A DNA stretch of 64,000 nucleotides. It comes from Chloroflexota bacterium. GTDB lineage: Bacteria; Chloroflexota; UBA11872; VXNJ01. Shown in pieces: positions 8,443 through 17,378 of this stretch. The notes below the pieces were generated by a model. It had not been told where the DNA came from. It saw only the letters and a program-made list of their open reading frames with translations, and did no database searches. The translations under genes and the position numbers were made by a program. Position 1 is the first letter of the stretch. Every line of letters starts with the position of its first letter. The stretch is taken from the NCBI GenBank assembly GCA_026707405.1, contig JAPOWW010000021.1, forward strand, positions 250,841 through 314,840, read 5' to 3'.

Positions 8443-9911
8443 AGAACGGCCCCGCGCAGCCTTCGCCGGCGGTCGAGCCGGTACCCGCCAAGAGCAGGCA
8501 CTCTCGCAAGCTATGGCCCTGGATTACGTTCGCCGGCGATGCGGCGTCGCTCGCCGGCGCGTTCTTTCTGGCCTACTGGCTCCGCTACGGGCTGGAGCTA
8601 GGACCGGCACTCACGGAGTTTCAGTTCGCGCCGATCAGTGCTTACTGGCCTGTCGGCCTCGGCTTCGGCTTGGCGGCGCTGTTTCAGCTATACCTGCACG
8701 GCGCTTACGAACCGGGCCGGCGGTTCACGTGGCTGGACGAGGCCCCAAGGCTGACCAACTCGCTTCTCTTCGCGACCGCCGCGGTGATCGTCGTTTTCTT
8801 CCTGTTCCGACCGGCCTTCTTTTCGCGGTTGATGTTCGGATATCTGTTCGTTTGCTCGGTGGCCGTGGTCGCCATGGCCCGCCTCATCGTCCACTTTGCG
8901 GCCGCATGGCGGCAGCGGCGGGGGCTGGACATCGAGAACGTCGTGGTGGTCGGCTCCGGCAACGCCGCCAAAATGCTGATGCAGCAGATGCATGCCACGT
9001 CCGGTCTGGGGTTGCGGCTGGTCGGGTTCGTTGACGACGCCCGCAAGAACGGGCGGAACTTTGGCCGGTTTCGGCATCTTGGGGCCGTCGACGAGCTGGG
9101 ACAGCTTTGTGAGCTGCTCGATCTTGACCGGGTGTTCCTGGCGCTTCCTCCCGCCGCCACCGAAACCGCCGCCCGCGCTATCGCCTCGTGCAGACAGGCA
9201 GGGGTGTCGATCTCCATCGTTCCCGATCTCGTCGAGCTTCAGACGGGCAGAATCGACATCGACAACATAGCGGGAATCCCGCTGGTAACGCTGATGCCGA
9301 GCAGCATCAGGGGATTCCGGCAGGCCCAGAAACGACTGCTCGATCTGATGGTCGCAACGCTTACGTTGATCGTGCTGTCGCCGCTGGTCGCCATCGTCGC
9401 GCTGGCGATCAAGCTCGATTCACGCGGCCCCGTTCTGTTCAAACAAAAGAGGATCGGACGGGCGGGAAAACCGTTCAATCTATACAAGTTTCGGTCCATG
9501 GTCAGGGACGCCGAGGAGCTGCGTAAGGATTATTACCCCGACACGGAGTCGGAACTGCTCTTCAAGCGGCAGGACGACAGGCGCAGAACACGGCTCGGGC
9601 GGTTCCTGCGAAAGACGAGTATCGACGAGCTTCCGCAGCTAATCAACGTCTTTCGAGGGGAGATGAGCCTGGTCGGCCCCCGCGCCCAGGTTCCCGAGGA
9701 AGTGGCGCTATACGACTCCTGGGCGCAAAACCGCCTGGAAGCGCCGCCGGGGATGACGGGTCTATGGCAAATCAGCGGCAGAAGCAATCTGACGTTCGAA
9801 GAGATGGTAATGATGGATACGTACTACATAGGCCACTGGTCGCTGGGACTTGACCTCAAGATTCTGGCCCGCACCGTTCCAGCCGTGATCCGCGGCGACG
9901 GCGCGTACTGA
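8403..9911 (+). CDS. Polyprenyl-phosphate sugar-1-phosphate transferase (WbaP/WcaJ family)
   Basis: Starts repeat-unit assembly by moving a sugar phosphate from a nucleotide sugar to undecaprenyl phosphate. From the ATG at 8403 (a GTG at 8382 is an alternative) there are about 502 residues. Several hydrophobic helices lie in the first 170, then a Rossmann-like segment begins [13 protein letters not shown]. The C-terminal catalytic domain has [13 protein letters not shown] (re-entrant helix), [10 protein letters not shown] (the Asp-Glu dyad region), [20 protein letters not shown] and [14 protein letters not shown]. Overlaps the preceding GT4 gene. As initiating enzyme it anchors the function of this cluster. 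Confidence 0.94.
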   Translation: MSRSLRVRAEQELENGPAQPSPAVEPVPAKSRHSRKLWPWITFAGDAASLAGAFFLAYWLRYGLELGPALTEFQFAPISAYWPVGLGFGLAALFQLYLHGAYEPGRRFTWLDEAPRLTNSLLFATAAVIVVFFLFRPAFFSRLMFGYLFVCSVAVVAMARLIVHFAAAWRQRRGLDIENVVVVGSGNAAKMLMQQMHATSGLGLRLVGFVDDARKNGRNFGRFRHLGAVDELGQLCELLDLDRVFLALPPAATETAARAIASCRQAGVSISIVPDLVELQTGRIDIDNIAGIPLVTLMPSSIRGFRQAQKRLLDLMVATLTLIVLSPLVAIVALAIKLDSRGPVLFKQKRIGRAGKPFNLYKFRSMVRDAEELRKDYYPDTESELLFKRQDDRRRTRLGRFLRKTSIDELPQLINVFRGEMSLVGPRAQVPEEVALYDSWAQNRLEAPPGMTGLWQISGRSNLTFEEMVMMDTYYIGHWSLGLDLKILARTVPAVIRGDGAY

Positions 9912-9949
9912 GAGGAAGGCCGGAACATCAGCGCGCCGCGCATCCTAAC

Positions 9950-11086
9950 TTGAAAGTTGCGCTCGTCCATGACTGGCTCAATCAGATGGGGGGAGCCGAG
10001 CGAGTGCTGCTGACCCTGGGATCCATGTATCCCGAAGCTCCGATCTTTACGTCGATCTACGGCCCCGATCTGGTCGACGAAGATTTCCGCGAAAAGCACA
10101 TACGGACCTCCGCCATGCAAAAGCTGCCCGGCGTGCTAACGCGGCATCGCTGGTATCTGCCGCTCTTCCCGACCGTGTTCGACAGGATGCGGATCGAGGG
10201 ATTCGACGTCGTGATAAGCAACGCCAGCGCGTTCTGCAAGGGCGTCAGGACTCCTGCTTCGAGCATGCACGTCTGCTACTGCCTCACGCCTACGCGGTTC
10301 GTCTGGAATGCCGCCGCGTACCTGGCCCGGGAGAACATCAAGCCAGCCTTGCGGCTCGCCATTCTGCCACTGCTTATCACCTTGCGGCGCTGGGACCGCG
10401 TAATGGCCGGACGCGTGGACCGTTTTGTCGCGATCTCGAAAGCCATCGCCGCCCGGATAAAGGACCGTTATGGACGGGACTCCGAAATCATCTTTCCGCC
10501 GGTTGACGTCGACTCGTTCGCTCCCAGCACCGAAGTCGACGACTACTTCCTGGTGGTGTCGCGGCTGGCGCCCTACAAGCGAATCGATCTGGCCGTGGCG
10601 GCCTGCACGAAGTTGGGCCTTCCGTTGAAGGTAATAGGCTCCGGGCGGGACTCGGAATCGTTGAGATCGATCGCGGGCCCGAGCGTCGAATTCCTTGGAC
10701 GGCTGGAAGACGCGCAGGTCAAACATCACCTTGCAAGATGTAAAGCTCTGATCTTTCCGGGAGAGGAGGACTTCGGCATCGTTCCCGTGGAAGCGCAAGC
10801 CTCCGGCAGACCCGTAGTAGCCTATGGCGCGGGCGGAGCGCTGGAGACCGTAGGGGAAGGCCGGACCGGCGAGTTCTTCCGCAATCCCACCGTAGACTCG
10901 CTTATGGGAGTGCTGAGCCGGTTCGACGATTCCCGCTATTCTCCGAGAGAAATGAAAGCGAACGCGCAGCGGTTTAGCGAAGCCGTCTTTACTGACAGGT
11001 TCACCCGGTTCGTCGAGACCGCCCGCTCCGAGCATGAGCGGTCCGGGAGCGCGGTCGGCGCGATTGCTTCAAAGGCGGGAGGCTAG
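9950..11086 (+). CDS. Glycosyltransferase family 4 (mannosyltransferase-like)
   Basis: 378 residues, TTG start. Opens with VALVHDWLNQMGGAERVL, the typical N-terminus of GT4 enzymes in capsule and O-antigen loci, and has CYCLTPTRFVWN (about 110) and a donor-site segment IFPGEEDFGIVPVEAQASG. Acts after the initiating sugar transferase upstream to extend the repeat unit in the cytoplasm. Followed after 4 bases by the first Wzz-like gene. Resemblance to WbaZ-like mannosyltransferases is from memory of family motifs; the actual sugar is unknown. Confidence 0.9.
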   Translation: MKVALVHDWLNQMGGAERVLLTLGSMYPEAPIFTSIYGPDLVDEDFREKHIRTSAMQKLPGVLTRHRWYLPLFPTVFDRMRIEGFDVVISNASAFCKGVRTPASSMHVCYCLTPTRFVWNAAAYLARENIKPALRLAILPLLITLRRWDRVMAGRVDRFVAISKAIAARIKDRYGRDSEIIFPPVDVDSFAPSTEVDDYFLVVSRLAPYKRIDLAVAACTKLGLPLKVIGSGRDSESLRSIAGPSVEFLGRLEDAQVKHHLARCKALIFPGEEDFGIVPVEAQASGRPVVAYGAGGALETVGEGRTGEFFRNPTVDSLMGVLSRFDDSRYSPREMKANAQRFSEAVFTDRFTRFVETARSEHERSGSAVGAIASKAGG

Positions 11087-11090
11087 CGCA

Positions 11091-11765
11091 TTGCAGGCCG
11101 GACGACTGGGCAACATGCTGCTCCGCGCGCGGGCGTTCGTCGCGGTTGTGATAGTCGCCGCGCTTGCGGGATCGATCGCATGGAACGTGTGGGGGCCTGG
11201 AATCTATGTCGCCGGAGCCGAAGTGCTGGTCGCGGCAAAGATCCCCGCAGGCTCGCAATCGGGGCAGTACGACGTCGAGTTCAGCCGGGCTTCGGCGAGC
11301 GACTTCATCGTGGATGACCTGGGCCGCATCGTCGAAGGTAACGCCTTCGCCGGTCTGGTGGCGCAACGCTATCAGGAACGGCACGGCGCACTGATAGAAG
11401 TAGACGAGCTGGCCGAGGCGCTCACGTCGGACCGAAGCCATCGCGGTCTCAAGCTCGTGCTTCGGTGGCGGGACAGTTCGCAAGCGGCGCGATTGATCGA
11501 CCTGGCCGCCACGGCGCTAACGGATGAGGCCGAGCTGTTCTACCCGACGATTCATGAAGTAGCTGACCTCGCGATAATCGATCTAGCCGCCAGCGCCAAA
11601 CGGCCGGGCTTGCTGGCGGCGGCGTTTGACATAGCCCTCAAGCTGGCGGTCGCGGTGATAGCTGTGGCGGCGCTGGTCATTTGGTGGGACGTTGCCCGCG
11701 GACGCCTCTATACCGAAGACGTGGAGGAGCTGCTCGGCGTGAAGCTGCTGGCGCGGCTGGATTGA
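11091..11765 (+). CDS. Wzz/YveK-like polysaccharide co-polymerase, divergent
   Basis: 224 residues from a TTG at 11091, chosen because AAAGGCGGGAGG lies just upstream; a longer frame to 11034 would run into the previous gene. One transmembrane helix sits near the N-terminus (VVIVAALAGSIAW) and one near the C-terminus (IALKLAVAVIAVAALVIWW). The roughly 140-residue extracytoplasmic part begins with the Y-x-A-x-x-x-V-L-V pattern of Wzz proteins. After helix 2 is a short cytoplasmic tail ending in EELLGVKLLARLD. Such proteins set polymer chain length with a tyrosine-kinase partner. Paired with a second similar protein next door. Confidence 0.7.
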   Translation: MQAGRLGNMLLRARAFVAVVIVAALAGSIAWNVWGPGIYVAGAEVLVAAKIPAGSQSGQYDVEFSRASASDFIVDDLGRIVEGNAFAGLVAQRYQERHGALIEVDELAEALTSDRSHRGLKLVLRWRDSSQAARLIDLAATALTDEAELFYPTIHEVADLAIIDLAASAKRPGLLAAAFDIALKLAVAVIAVAALVIWWDVARGRLYTEDVEELLGVKLLARLD

Positions 11766-12430
11766 GCACCGCTCGAAACATGGATCGCCCAACGCCTCGC
11801 TGGAAATCCCTGGTACACGACAACGGGATGGCAATCGGAGCAGTGATCGCGGCGGGAATCGTCGGTGCCGTCGTTGCGCTTATAGTCGCTCTGATGCAGG
11901 AGACGCGCTACGTGGCCACTACTGGCGTCTCGCTTCGCCCCCGGGCCGCCGACGTGGACGCAGCCGAGGCGGCGGACCGGATAGGCGCGAACCTCGCGGC
12001 GTGGATCGAGTCGGAGTCGTTCGCGGCAAAGCTCGACGCCGACGAGTCCGGCGGCCTTTCGCTGCGACAAATCTCGGAGAACGCCCATGCCAGGGCGGTC
12101 CCAAAGGAGATGCGGGTGTTGCTGGAGTTCGAGGACTCACAACCGGACCGGGCCGCGTCGGTTGTGAACGGACTGGCCCGCGTTCTGGTCGAGGAGGGCG
12201 TAAGATCGCTCCGCGACGCCCCCAATGAGTTGGCGCTGGATATCGAACAGATGGACCCGGCCCGCGCGCCCACCGCGCCTTCGCAGCCGCGCCCCGAAAT
12301 CTCCGCGGCAATCGGAGCGGTACTCGGCCTGGCGTTGAGCGCCATGATCGCGGCGCTACTCGGCTGGCTCAGCCAGCCCTACGGGCGCAACGAGCCTGTA
12401 TCAAATACAAGAACGGGAGACCCGAATTGA
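11762..12430 (+). CDS. Second Wzz-like two-helix membrane protein
   Basis: 222 residues if translation begins at the TTG at 11762, which overlaps the upstream stop (TTGA); an ATG at 11780 is the alternative. The next gene begins with the same ATTGAGCACCGC context, which supports the TTG. Layout matches the preceding protein: helix at MAIGAVIAAGIVGAVVALIV, an extracytoplasmic domain of about 130 residues, and a second helix at IGAVLGLALSAMIAALLGWL. No Pfam-level motif is obvious, so the assignment rests on topology, length and position between a Wzz-like gene and a BY-kinase-like gene. Confidence 0.6.
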   Translation: MSTARNMDRPTPRWKSLVHDNGMAIGAVIAAGIVGAVVALIVALMQETRYVATTGVSLRPRAADVDAAEAADRIGANLAAWIESESFAAKLDADESGGLSLRQISENAHARAVPKEMRVLLEFEDSQPDRAASVVNGLARVLVEEGVRSLRDAPNELALDIEQMDPARAPTAPSQPRPEISAAIGAVLGLALSAMIAALLGWLSQPYGRNEPVSNTRTGDPN

Positions 12431-13053
12431 GCACCGCCTCGATTTCCGAGTATCTAAAGTCTCCCAAAAACGTTGCGGGATTCCGCGAGCTCCGGGGCGC
12501 CGTACTGGCGTCGCTGGGTAGAACCGAACCGAAGAGCATCCTCGTTATCCCCGTCTCGGAGCACGACGATGCCGCCGCCGTCGCGGCGGGCACGGCGGCC
12601 AGCCTCGCGGCCCCGGGCTACGACGTGGTCCTTATCGACGCTCAGTTCACTCGCCCAAGCGCGCACCACGCGTTCGCCAAGGACCAAGGCCCCGGCCTCG
12701 CCGAGGCATTGACCGACGGAGTTGATTTCGAACGACTCTCGATTCAGCCCGTAACGCCGGGTCTCGGCCTTCTAGCCGCCGGAGCGAACGAGAACCTCTC
12801 AATCGACCTTCTGGCGTCATTGGCTTTCGAGCGCCTGCTGGACGATCTCAAGCAGGCGGGGAAGTGGGTGGTTGTGGTTGGCGACAACCCGGCTTCGGAG
12901 GGCGGGGCGGCAACCGTCGCTCCGCTGACGGACGCGACGATCCTGGTGGCCGCGCATGGCAAGAGTAAGAGCGCCGACGCCATAGCCGCCCGCAACTCGC
13001 TAACGGACTCCGGAGCAACGGTTTTGGGTATCGTGATGACCGGAGACGGCTAG
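12427..13053 (+). CDS. BY-kinase/ParA-like protein lacking Walker A (CpsD-like pseudo-kinase)
   Basis: 208 residues; TTG start overlaps the previous stop codon. The body follows the bacterial tyrosine-kinase pattern: an N-terminal EYLKSPKNVAGFRELRGAV, a strand SILVIPVS, then VVLIDAQFTRPSAHHAF (equivalent of Walker A' D-x-D-x-R-R-P), PGLAEALTDG, GLGLLAAG and WVVVVGDNPAS. Where the P-loop G-x-G-K-S/T should follow the first strand the sequence reads SEHDDAAAVAAG, so ATP binding by the normal P-loop is not expected. There is no C-terminal tyrosine cluster. Probably a non-catalytic partner of the two Wzz-like proteins. Confidence 0.72.
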   Translation: MSTASISEYLKSPKNVAGFRELRGAVLASLGRTEPKSILVIPVSEHDDAAAVAAGTAASLAAPGYDVVLIDAQFTRPSAHHAFAKDQGPGLAEALTDGVDFERLSIQPVTPGLGLLAAGANENLSIDLLASLAFERLLDDLKQAGKWVVVVGDNPASEGGAATVAPLTDATILVAAHGKSKSADAIAARNSLTDSGATVLGIVMTGDG

Positions 13054-13191
13054 AAAGTTACGCCCCCGTCAGCCCGTCTAGGCTCCGGCCTGAACGGTCT
13101 GGAAAATGCCTGCGAAGACTCCCGACGCCCGCCATGTAAGCTAATCGGCGCCGCCTACTAAGCTGCCTAGCGCGTTTCCGGGGAAGTGCAC

Positions 13192-14421
13192 ATGATCGAG
13201 ACAGAGGCCCGCAAGGAGATACTGAGCGCCGAGAAACCGGACCCTCCACTGAGAGGCGAGCCTTACCTCGGCGGCTATTACACGGAAGAAGAGATCGACG
13301 CGGTCGTAAGGACGATGCGCGAGTCCATGGACTGGCATGTCGGCTTCGGGTTCATGACCCAGGAGATACTCGACTTCGAGGAGGCGTTCGCCGAATTCTG
13401 TGGGACCGAGTTCGCGATCTCGATCAACGGTGCGGGAACCGGACTCGACATGGCGATGATGGCGCTGGACCTGGAGCCGGGCGACGAGGTGATCGTCCCC
13501 GCGATCAACTTCAAGGCCGCTCCGCTGTCGATCCTAGGGCAAGGCGGTCAGGTCGTCTGGTGTGAGGTCGATCCGCGCACGCTGCAAGCCGATCCGTCGG
13601 ACGTGGAGAGCCGGATCACGCCGCGTACGCGCGCGATATATCCCGTTCACATGAACGGCCTCTCCGCTCCCATGGACGACCTGCTGGACATAGCCGACCG
13701 CAACCCTCACCCCGTGCACGGACCGTTGAAAGTGATCGGCGACGCCGCACGCGCCTGCGGCGGAAAGTACCGCGGCACGCGGATCGGCAAGAAGGGCTGG
13801 ATGACCGTATTCAGCTTCCACACCCAGAAGCTGATGACGACGCTGGGTGAAGGCGGGGCGGTGACCACGGACGATCCTGAGCTTGCCCGCCGCCTGCGCG
13901 GATTCCGCCAGTTCGGCGGCGAGACCGGCGAGTGGGGCACGAACTACAAGATCACAAAGGTGCAGGCTGCGGTAGGTCTGGTGCAGGTGCGAAGGCTCGA
14001 TGAGATGCTGGCCAAGCGGAGGCGCATCGCCCACAAGCGCACCGAGATGCTGGCCGACGTTCCCGAGCTGACGCTGCCTTACGAACCGCCCGACTGTATG
14101 CACACCTACTATCTGTATACGTGCTTGGTCCCGAAGGAGTGGGCCGGCGAAAAGCGTGACCGAATGATGCAAATGCTCGAAGACGAGTACGGCGTAGGTT
14201 GCGTGGTCGCCAACCCGCCAGTCTATGAGGGGCACGGACCGGCGGATCGGCCTGAACGGAACATCTTGCGGGATAGCACAGCCGGACAAACGCTTCCGTT
14301 ATCGGACGAGCTCGGCATGCGGCTCTTCTGCGTTCCAATTCAACCTCTAATGACCGACGAGCTGAACGAGTACATCTGCGCCGCCGTAATCGAAGCGGTC
14401 GAACGGATGAAAGCCGAATAA
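13192..14421 (+). CDS. DegT/DnrJ/EryC1/StrS-family PLP aminotransferase
   Basis: 409 residues from the ATG at 13192, which has a GGGGAAG site at good distance; a GTG six bases earlier is also in frame. The PLP lysine is at about residue 213 in FSFHTQKLMTTLGEGG, and the substrate and cofactor segment YPVHMNGL precedes DAARACGGKYRG. These enzymes aminate keto sugars on nucleotides for surface polysaccharides, which suits the cluster. The phosphate-binding region reads GAGTGLDMAMMALDLEPGDE. Some relatives are dehydratases with His for Lys; here Lys is present, so aminotransfer is likely. Exact sugar unknown. Confidence 0.9.
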   Translation: MIETEARKEILSAEKPDPPLRGEPYLGGYYTEEEIDAVVRTMRESMDWHVGFGFMTQEILDFEEAFAEFCGTEFAISINGAGTGLDMAMMALDLEPGDEVIVPAINFKAAPLSILGQGGQVVWCEVDPRTLQADPSDVESRITPRTRAIYPVHMNGLSAPMDDLLDIADRNPHPVHGPLKVIGDAARACGGKYRGTRIGKKGWMTVFSFHTQKLMTTLGEGGAVTTDDPELARRLRGFRQFGGETGEWGTNYKITKVQAAVGLVQVRRLDEMLAKRRRIAHKRTEMLADVPELTLPYEPPDCMHTYYLYTCLVPKEWAGEKRDRMMQMLEDEYGVGCVVANPPVYEGHGPADRPERNILRDSTAGQTLPLSDELGMRLFCVPIQPLMTDELNEYICAAVIEAVERMKAE

Positions 14422-14451
14422 GCGCATCCGGCGGGTTTGCCGCCGGGCCTC

Positions 14452-15246
14452 TCAGTTTGCTGGTTTGCGCAGCTCGTAGATTATGAAGTTCGGCGCGCGG
14501 AATTCGTCGTCGAAATGGGGATTCTCGGCGAGCTGCTCCTTCGACGGCGTCGGTTCATGCAGTCCCTCCAACAGGAATCCGGCGTCGAGGAACGCCATGA
14601 TGTAGCTGGACAGCGTACGGTGCATGTTGATAAAGGTTTTGCCCCACCAGTGAAACTCGCGCGGCCCTTCCTCCGTGTAATTGTCCAGCGGATAGAACAG
14701 TTTTCTCTCGTAGTCCCGTATCCAGCCAGTGAAGTTGCTTGACGCGGTACGCATCGGATGGATGTTGCAGACGATGAAACGGCCGCCCGGTTTGAGAACG
14801 CGCCAGGCGGCGGTGATGGAAGCGCGGTAGTCGTCGAGATCGACCAGGACTATGTATGAGACGGCGATGTCGAAGCTCTCGTCGTCGATGTCCGCGAGGT
14901 CCTCGGCGTTGCCGACCAGATAGGTCTCGCCGCCGGAGGCCCGTTGCAGCGCTTCCTCTATGAGCCCTTCTGTGAGATCGACACCTGTTGTCTCCGCGCC
15001 CAGACTAGCCAGAAGGCGGCAGAATCGCCCCTCGCCGCAGCCTATGTCGATGACTCGACGATCGACTAAGTCGCCGATGGCGTTGAGCATCCAGGAGTCG
15101 AGCATGTCCGTGCGGACCGACTGGTCCTGCCCGATCCAGTCCTCGACCGCGTCTACCCACTGGTCTTTGAGTCGTCGCTTCAGGTTGGAATTGATACGCC
15201 TGTGGCCCCTGATCCTTGGACTGTCCGCTACTCTCCCTTGGCCCAT
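14452..15246 (-). CDS. SAM-dependent methyltransferase, class I
   Basis: About 264 residues from the ATG at 15246 (GAGGGCGCGGGA upstream); a GTG at 15267 is the alternative. The SAM-binding core is plain: VIDIGCGEGRFCRLLASLGA (motif I), then GVDLTEGLIEEA, and AVSYIVLVDLDDY (post-motif), with VLKPGGRFIVCNIHP following. The C-terminal half is rich in aromatic residues and includes FHWWGKTFINMHRTLSSY. It faces the DegT gene convergently, so methylation of a polysaccharide sugar is possible but only a guess from position. Confidence 0.85.
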   Translation of the reverse strand: MGQGRVADSPRIRGHRRINSNLKRRLKDQWVDAVEDWIGQDQSVRTDMLDSWMLNAIGDLVDRRVIDIGCGEGRFCRLLASLGAETTGVDLTEGLIEEALQRASGGETYLVGNAEDLADIDDESFDIAVSYIVLVDLDDYRASITAAWRVLKPGGRFIVCNIHPMRTASSNFTGWIRDYERKLFYPLDNYTEEGPREFHWWGKTFINMHRTLSSYIMAFLDAGFLLEGLHEPTPSKEQLAENPHFDDEFRAPNFIIYELRKPAN

Positions 15247-15400
15247 TCCCGCGCCCTCAGGTAGCACCAGTCTTCGTTAGGCGGCATTCGCGAAACGACC
15301 TCGGCGATCGCTTACGGCGGAGCGTTGATCCACGTCGGCATGGGACGGATACGCGGGTGCCCCCGCCGCCACTTCGGCTTGGCTTTATCCCGCGGCCTCG

Positions 15401-15697
15401 CTAGGTTGCATCTTCGACCGCAAAACCGATGGGCCGCCGCTTAACTGCCTTATTGGTATCAAGCACCAACTCCTCGATTCTTTCCAGTCGGCTGTCCATT
15501 TTGTCGAGCCGGCCGTCCACGTTGTCGAGCCGGCCGTCCATGTTGTCGAGTCGATCATTCATGGCCTTGAGCAACTCGATTCCCACGACTATTGCTCGTT
15601 CCACGGCAGTGAGCCGCGTCTCAAGTCCGTTGAGATCGTCCTTGGTTACTAGATTCTCTTCGAGAGATTCGACCCGTTCTTCAAGCGTTTGAGCCAC
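15401..15697 (-). CDS. Short coiled-coil protein with heptad repeats
   Basis: 98 residues. Nearly all of it is predicted coiled coil: LEERVESLEENL at the start, then RLDNMDG, RLDNVDG, RLDKMDS and RLERIEE, a clear seven-residue repeat. The DNA under the repeat is itself repeated every 21 bases. No signal peptide, membrane segment or catalytic motif. The C-terminus is basic then short (KAVKRRPIGFAVEDAT). Function not recognised; similar small proteins occur as structural or regulatory oligomers. It ends about 150 bases from the methyltransferase start and is probably its own unit. Confidence 0.6.
   Translation of the reverse strand: MAQTLEERVESLEENLVTKDDLNGLETRLTAVERAIVVGIELLKAMNDRLDNMDGRLDNVDGRLDKMDSRLERIEELVLDTNKAVKRRPIGFAVEDAT
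15501..15563. repeat. 21-base tandem repeat inside the coiled-coil gene
   Basis: Three consecutive 21-base units begin TTGTCGAG at 15501, 15522 and 15543. The first two differ at one or two bases; the third has drifted. Each unit encodes one heptad of the minus-strand coiled coil, so copy number changes would lengthen or shorten the coil by whole heptads without a frameshift. Confidence 0.8.
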
Positions 15698-15783
15698 TCG
15701 GTAGCCTCGTGCGTAATGCGAAGAGCCAGCATTGTGTCCGACCAGGGTATTTCAGCAATCCTATCGTCCTAACCGGACGTCGT

Positions 15784-16635
15784 CTATCGAAACAGCTCCA
15801 GCCGGCCGGCGCTGAACCGCCGCCGAGCACCGTCTTCGCAGTCGAGCACCAGCTCTCCGGCGGCGCTGAAGCCGCTCACTTCACCGACGTAAGTACGGGC
15901 TTCGGTACGAAGCGCTACCGACCGCCCGATCACGGCCGACAGCGCGGTCCAGTCCTCGAACAGCGATCCGCCGTTTTCAAGGATCCGGTAACTCCGCTCC
16001 AGGGCGTTCACGACGGCGGCGATGACAAGCTCGCGGTCGCATGGCGATCCCGTCTCGCCCAGCACGCTCGTCACGCTGCCCTCCGCCAGGCCGATGTCGC
16101 TTGCGGCGAAGTTGAGATTCGCGCCGATGCCGATGACCGCGACTATGGCAGGCCCCGACAGCGGTTCGACGAGCACGCCCCCGATTTTCTTGTCTCGCAC
16201 CATCGCGTCGTTGGGCCATTTGATTCTCACGTCCAGGCCGGTGCTCTCCCTCAGCCCGTTGCACAGTCCAAGCGCCGCAATTTGTGTTAGCTCGACCGGC
16301 TTGAGAGCCTGCATGGGGCGAAGAATCGTTGACAGCAAGAGAGACGTGTTCCGGGGCGAGCGCCAGGTTCTCCCTCGCGTGCCGCGCCCTCGTGTCTGGA
16401 AATCGGTTACGAAGAGAGCACCCTCGGCGGCGCCGCCGCGAGCCGCCGCGAGTGCGTCGTTGTTAGTCGACCCCGTTTGAGGTCGGTAGATCACTTCTCT
16501 TGCAAGGCAGCCGTCCGCCAGCAAACGGCGCAGACGCAATACGTCGAGGGGAGGTTCGGAGGCGGGGGGCCGTTGCACCGATCTTGCTCTGTGCCCTTCC
16601 GAAGGCGGCGCGTTATGCCTCTCGGCTCCGCTCAC
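15784..16635 (-). CDS. birA: Biotin--[acetyl-CoA-carboxylase] ligase
   Basis: 283 residues, without the N-terminal helix-turn-helix of bifunctional BirA, so a group I ligase with no repressor role. The catalytic domain has QTGSTNNDA, the biotinyl-AMP loop in FQTRGRGTRGRTWRSP (family G-R-G-R-x-G-R-x-W; one Gly/Arg shift here), IKWPND, and KKIGGVLVE. The C-terminal SH3-like domain ends in ARRRFSAGRLELF. It should biotinylate the carrier protein of acetyl-CoA carboxylase, whose carboxyltransferase genes lie at 56.6-58.6 kb. The first 40 residues are poorly conserved, so the true start may be later. Confidence 0.93.
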   Translation of the reverse strand: MSGAERHNAPPSEGHRARSVQRPPASEPPLDVLRLRRLLADGCLAREVIYRPQTGSTNNDALAAARGGAAEGALFVTDFQTRGRGTRGRTWRSPRNTSLLLSTILRPMQALKPVELTQIAALGLCNGLRESTGLDVRIKWPNDAMVRDKKIGGVLVEPLSGPAIVAVIGIGANLNFAASDIGLAEGSVTSVLGETGSPCDRELVIAAVVNALERSYRILENGGSLFEDWTALSAVIGRSVALRTEARTYVGEVSGFSAAGELVLDCEDGARRRFSAGRLELFR

Positions 16636-16651
16636 CGTCGGATGGTGTTGA

Positions 16652-17338
16652 TCAATAGGAAAAGATTTCCCTGACTTTCTCAGCGGTCAAGCCGGGCTTC
16701 CTGAACGCCTCCAGCATCTTTCCTTCCTGCGCGTAAATGCCCGCGGCGGCTTCGGCCACCCTGTCGGCTACCTCGTGGGGAATGAGGACCACGCCGTTAA
16801 CGTCGCCGTGGACCAGGTCTCCGGGCTCGATCGTGCAGCCGGATATTTCGACCGGAACGTTGACGTCGACCATTTGAAGCTCGCCGTGCGACACGCAAAC
16901 TCCCTGGGCGAAATAGTGGAACCCGCCGATTGCACGCACCTCGTTGATGTCGCGCACCGTGCCGTCGGTCACCACACCGATGGCGCCGAGCGCCTTCGTG
17001 GTGGTTGCGAGCACCTCTCCCCATTGGGAGGCGCGGCGCGGGTTGGGGGAGATGTCCTTGAAAACGCAGACAGCCGGCTTGGGCGCGGCTTCCAGGGCTT
17101 CGAAGAAGTCGAACTTCCTCTCGCTGTCTATTGGGTCGCCGGGACCGACGTTCTTGATGGTCACCGTTACGGCGTATCCCACCATCGGCTCCATATCGCC
17201 GAATATGCACTGTATTTCAGGACCGAGATACCCGTCGAACCGGCCTCTCACGTCAAACGTCTCGATCGCGTTCGAGATCGTCGGGCTGTCGATCTCTCGG
17301 AGCTTGTCCAGCTGCTCCGGCGTCAGCGTGGCAACCAT
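16652..17338 (-). CDS. RraA-like / 4-hydroxy-4-methyl-2-oxoglutarate aldolase family protein
   Basis: 228 residues from the ATG at 17338, chosen because CAGGGGGTC lies about 10 bases upstream; an upstream in-frame start would add 35 basic, unconserved residues. The fold signature is clear: SPTISNAIETFDVRG at the start, GYAVTVTIKNVGPGD, the loop GVVTDGTVRDINEVRAIG with the conserved D and R of the aldolase metal site, and PGDLVHGDVNGVVLIP. The family includes HMG aldolases, oxaloacetate decarboxylases and the RNase E inhibitor RraA; the intact D-G-x3-D motif favours an aldolase or decarboxylase. Just downstream of the reductase gene on the same strand. Confidence 0.85.
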   Translation of the reverse strand: MVATLTPEQLDKLREIDSPTISNAIETFDVRGRFDGYLGPEIQCIFGDMEPMVGYAVTVTIKNVGPGDPIDSERKFDFFEALEAAPKPAVCVFKDISPNPRRASQWGEVLATTTKALGAIGVVTDGTVRDINEVRAIGGFHYFAQGVCVSHGELQMVDVNVPVEISGCTIEPGDLVHGDVNGVVLIPHEVADRVAEAAAGIYAQEGKMLEAFRKPGLTAEKVREIFSY

Positions 17339-17378
17339 GATTGTCGACCCCCTGTGGCGATGCGCTCCGGCGCGCCCT

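Noticed and set aside
15499..15563. CRISPR-like short repeats
   Set aside because: Repeats are contiguous without spacers, in frame with a coiled-coil protein, and no cas genes are present.
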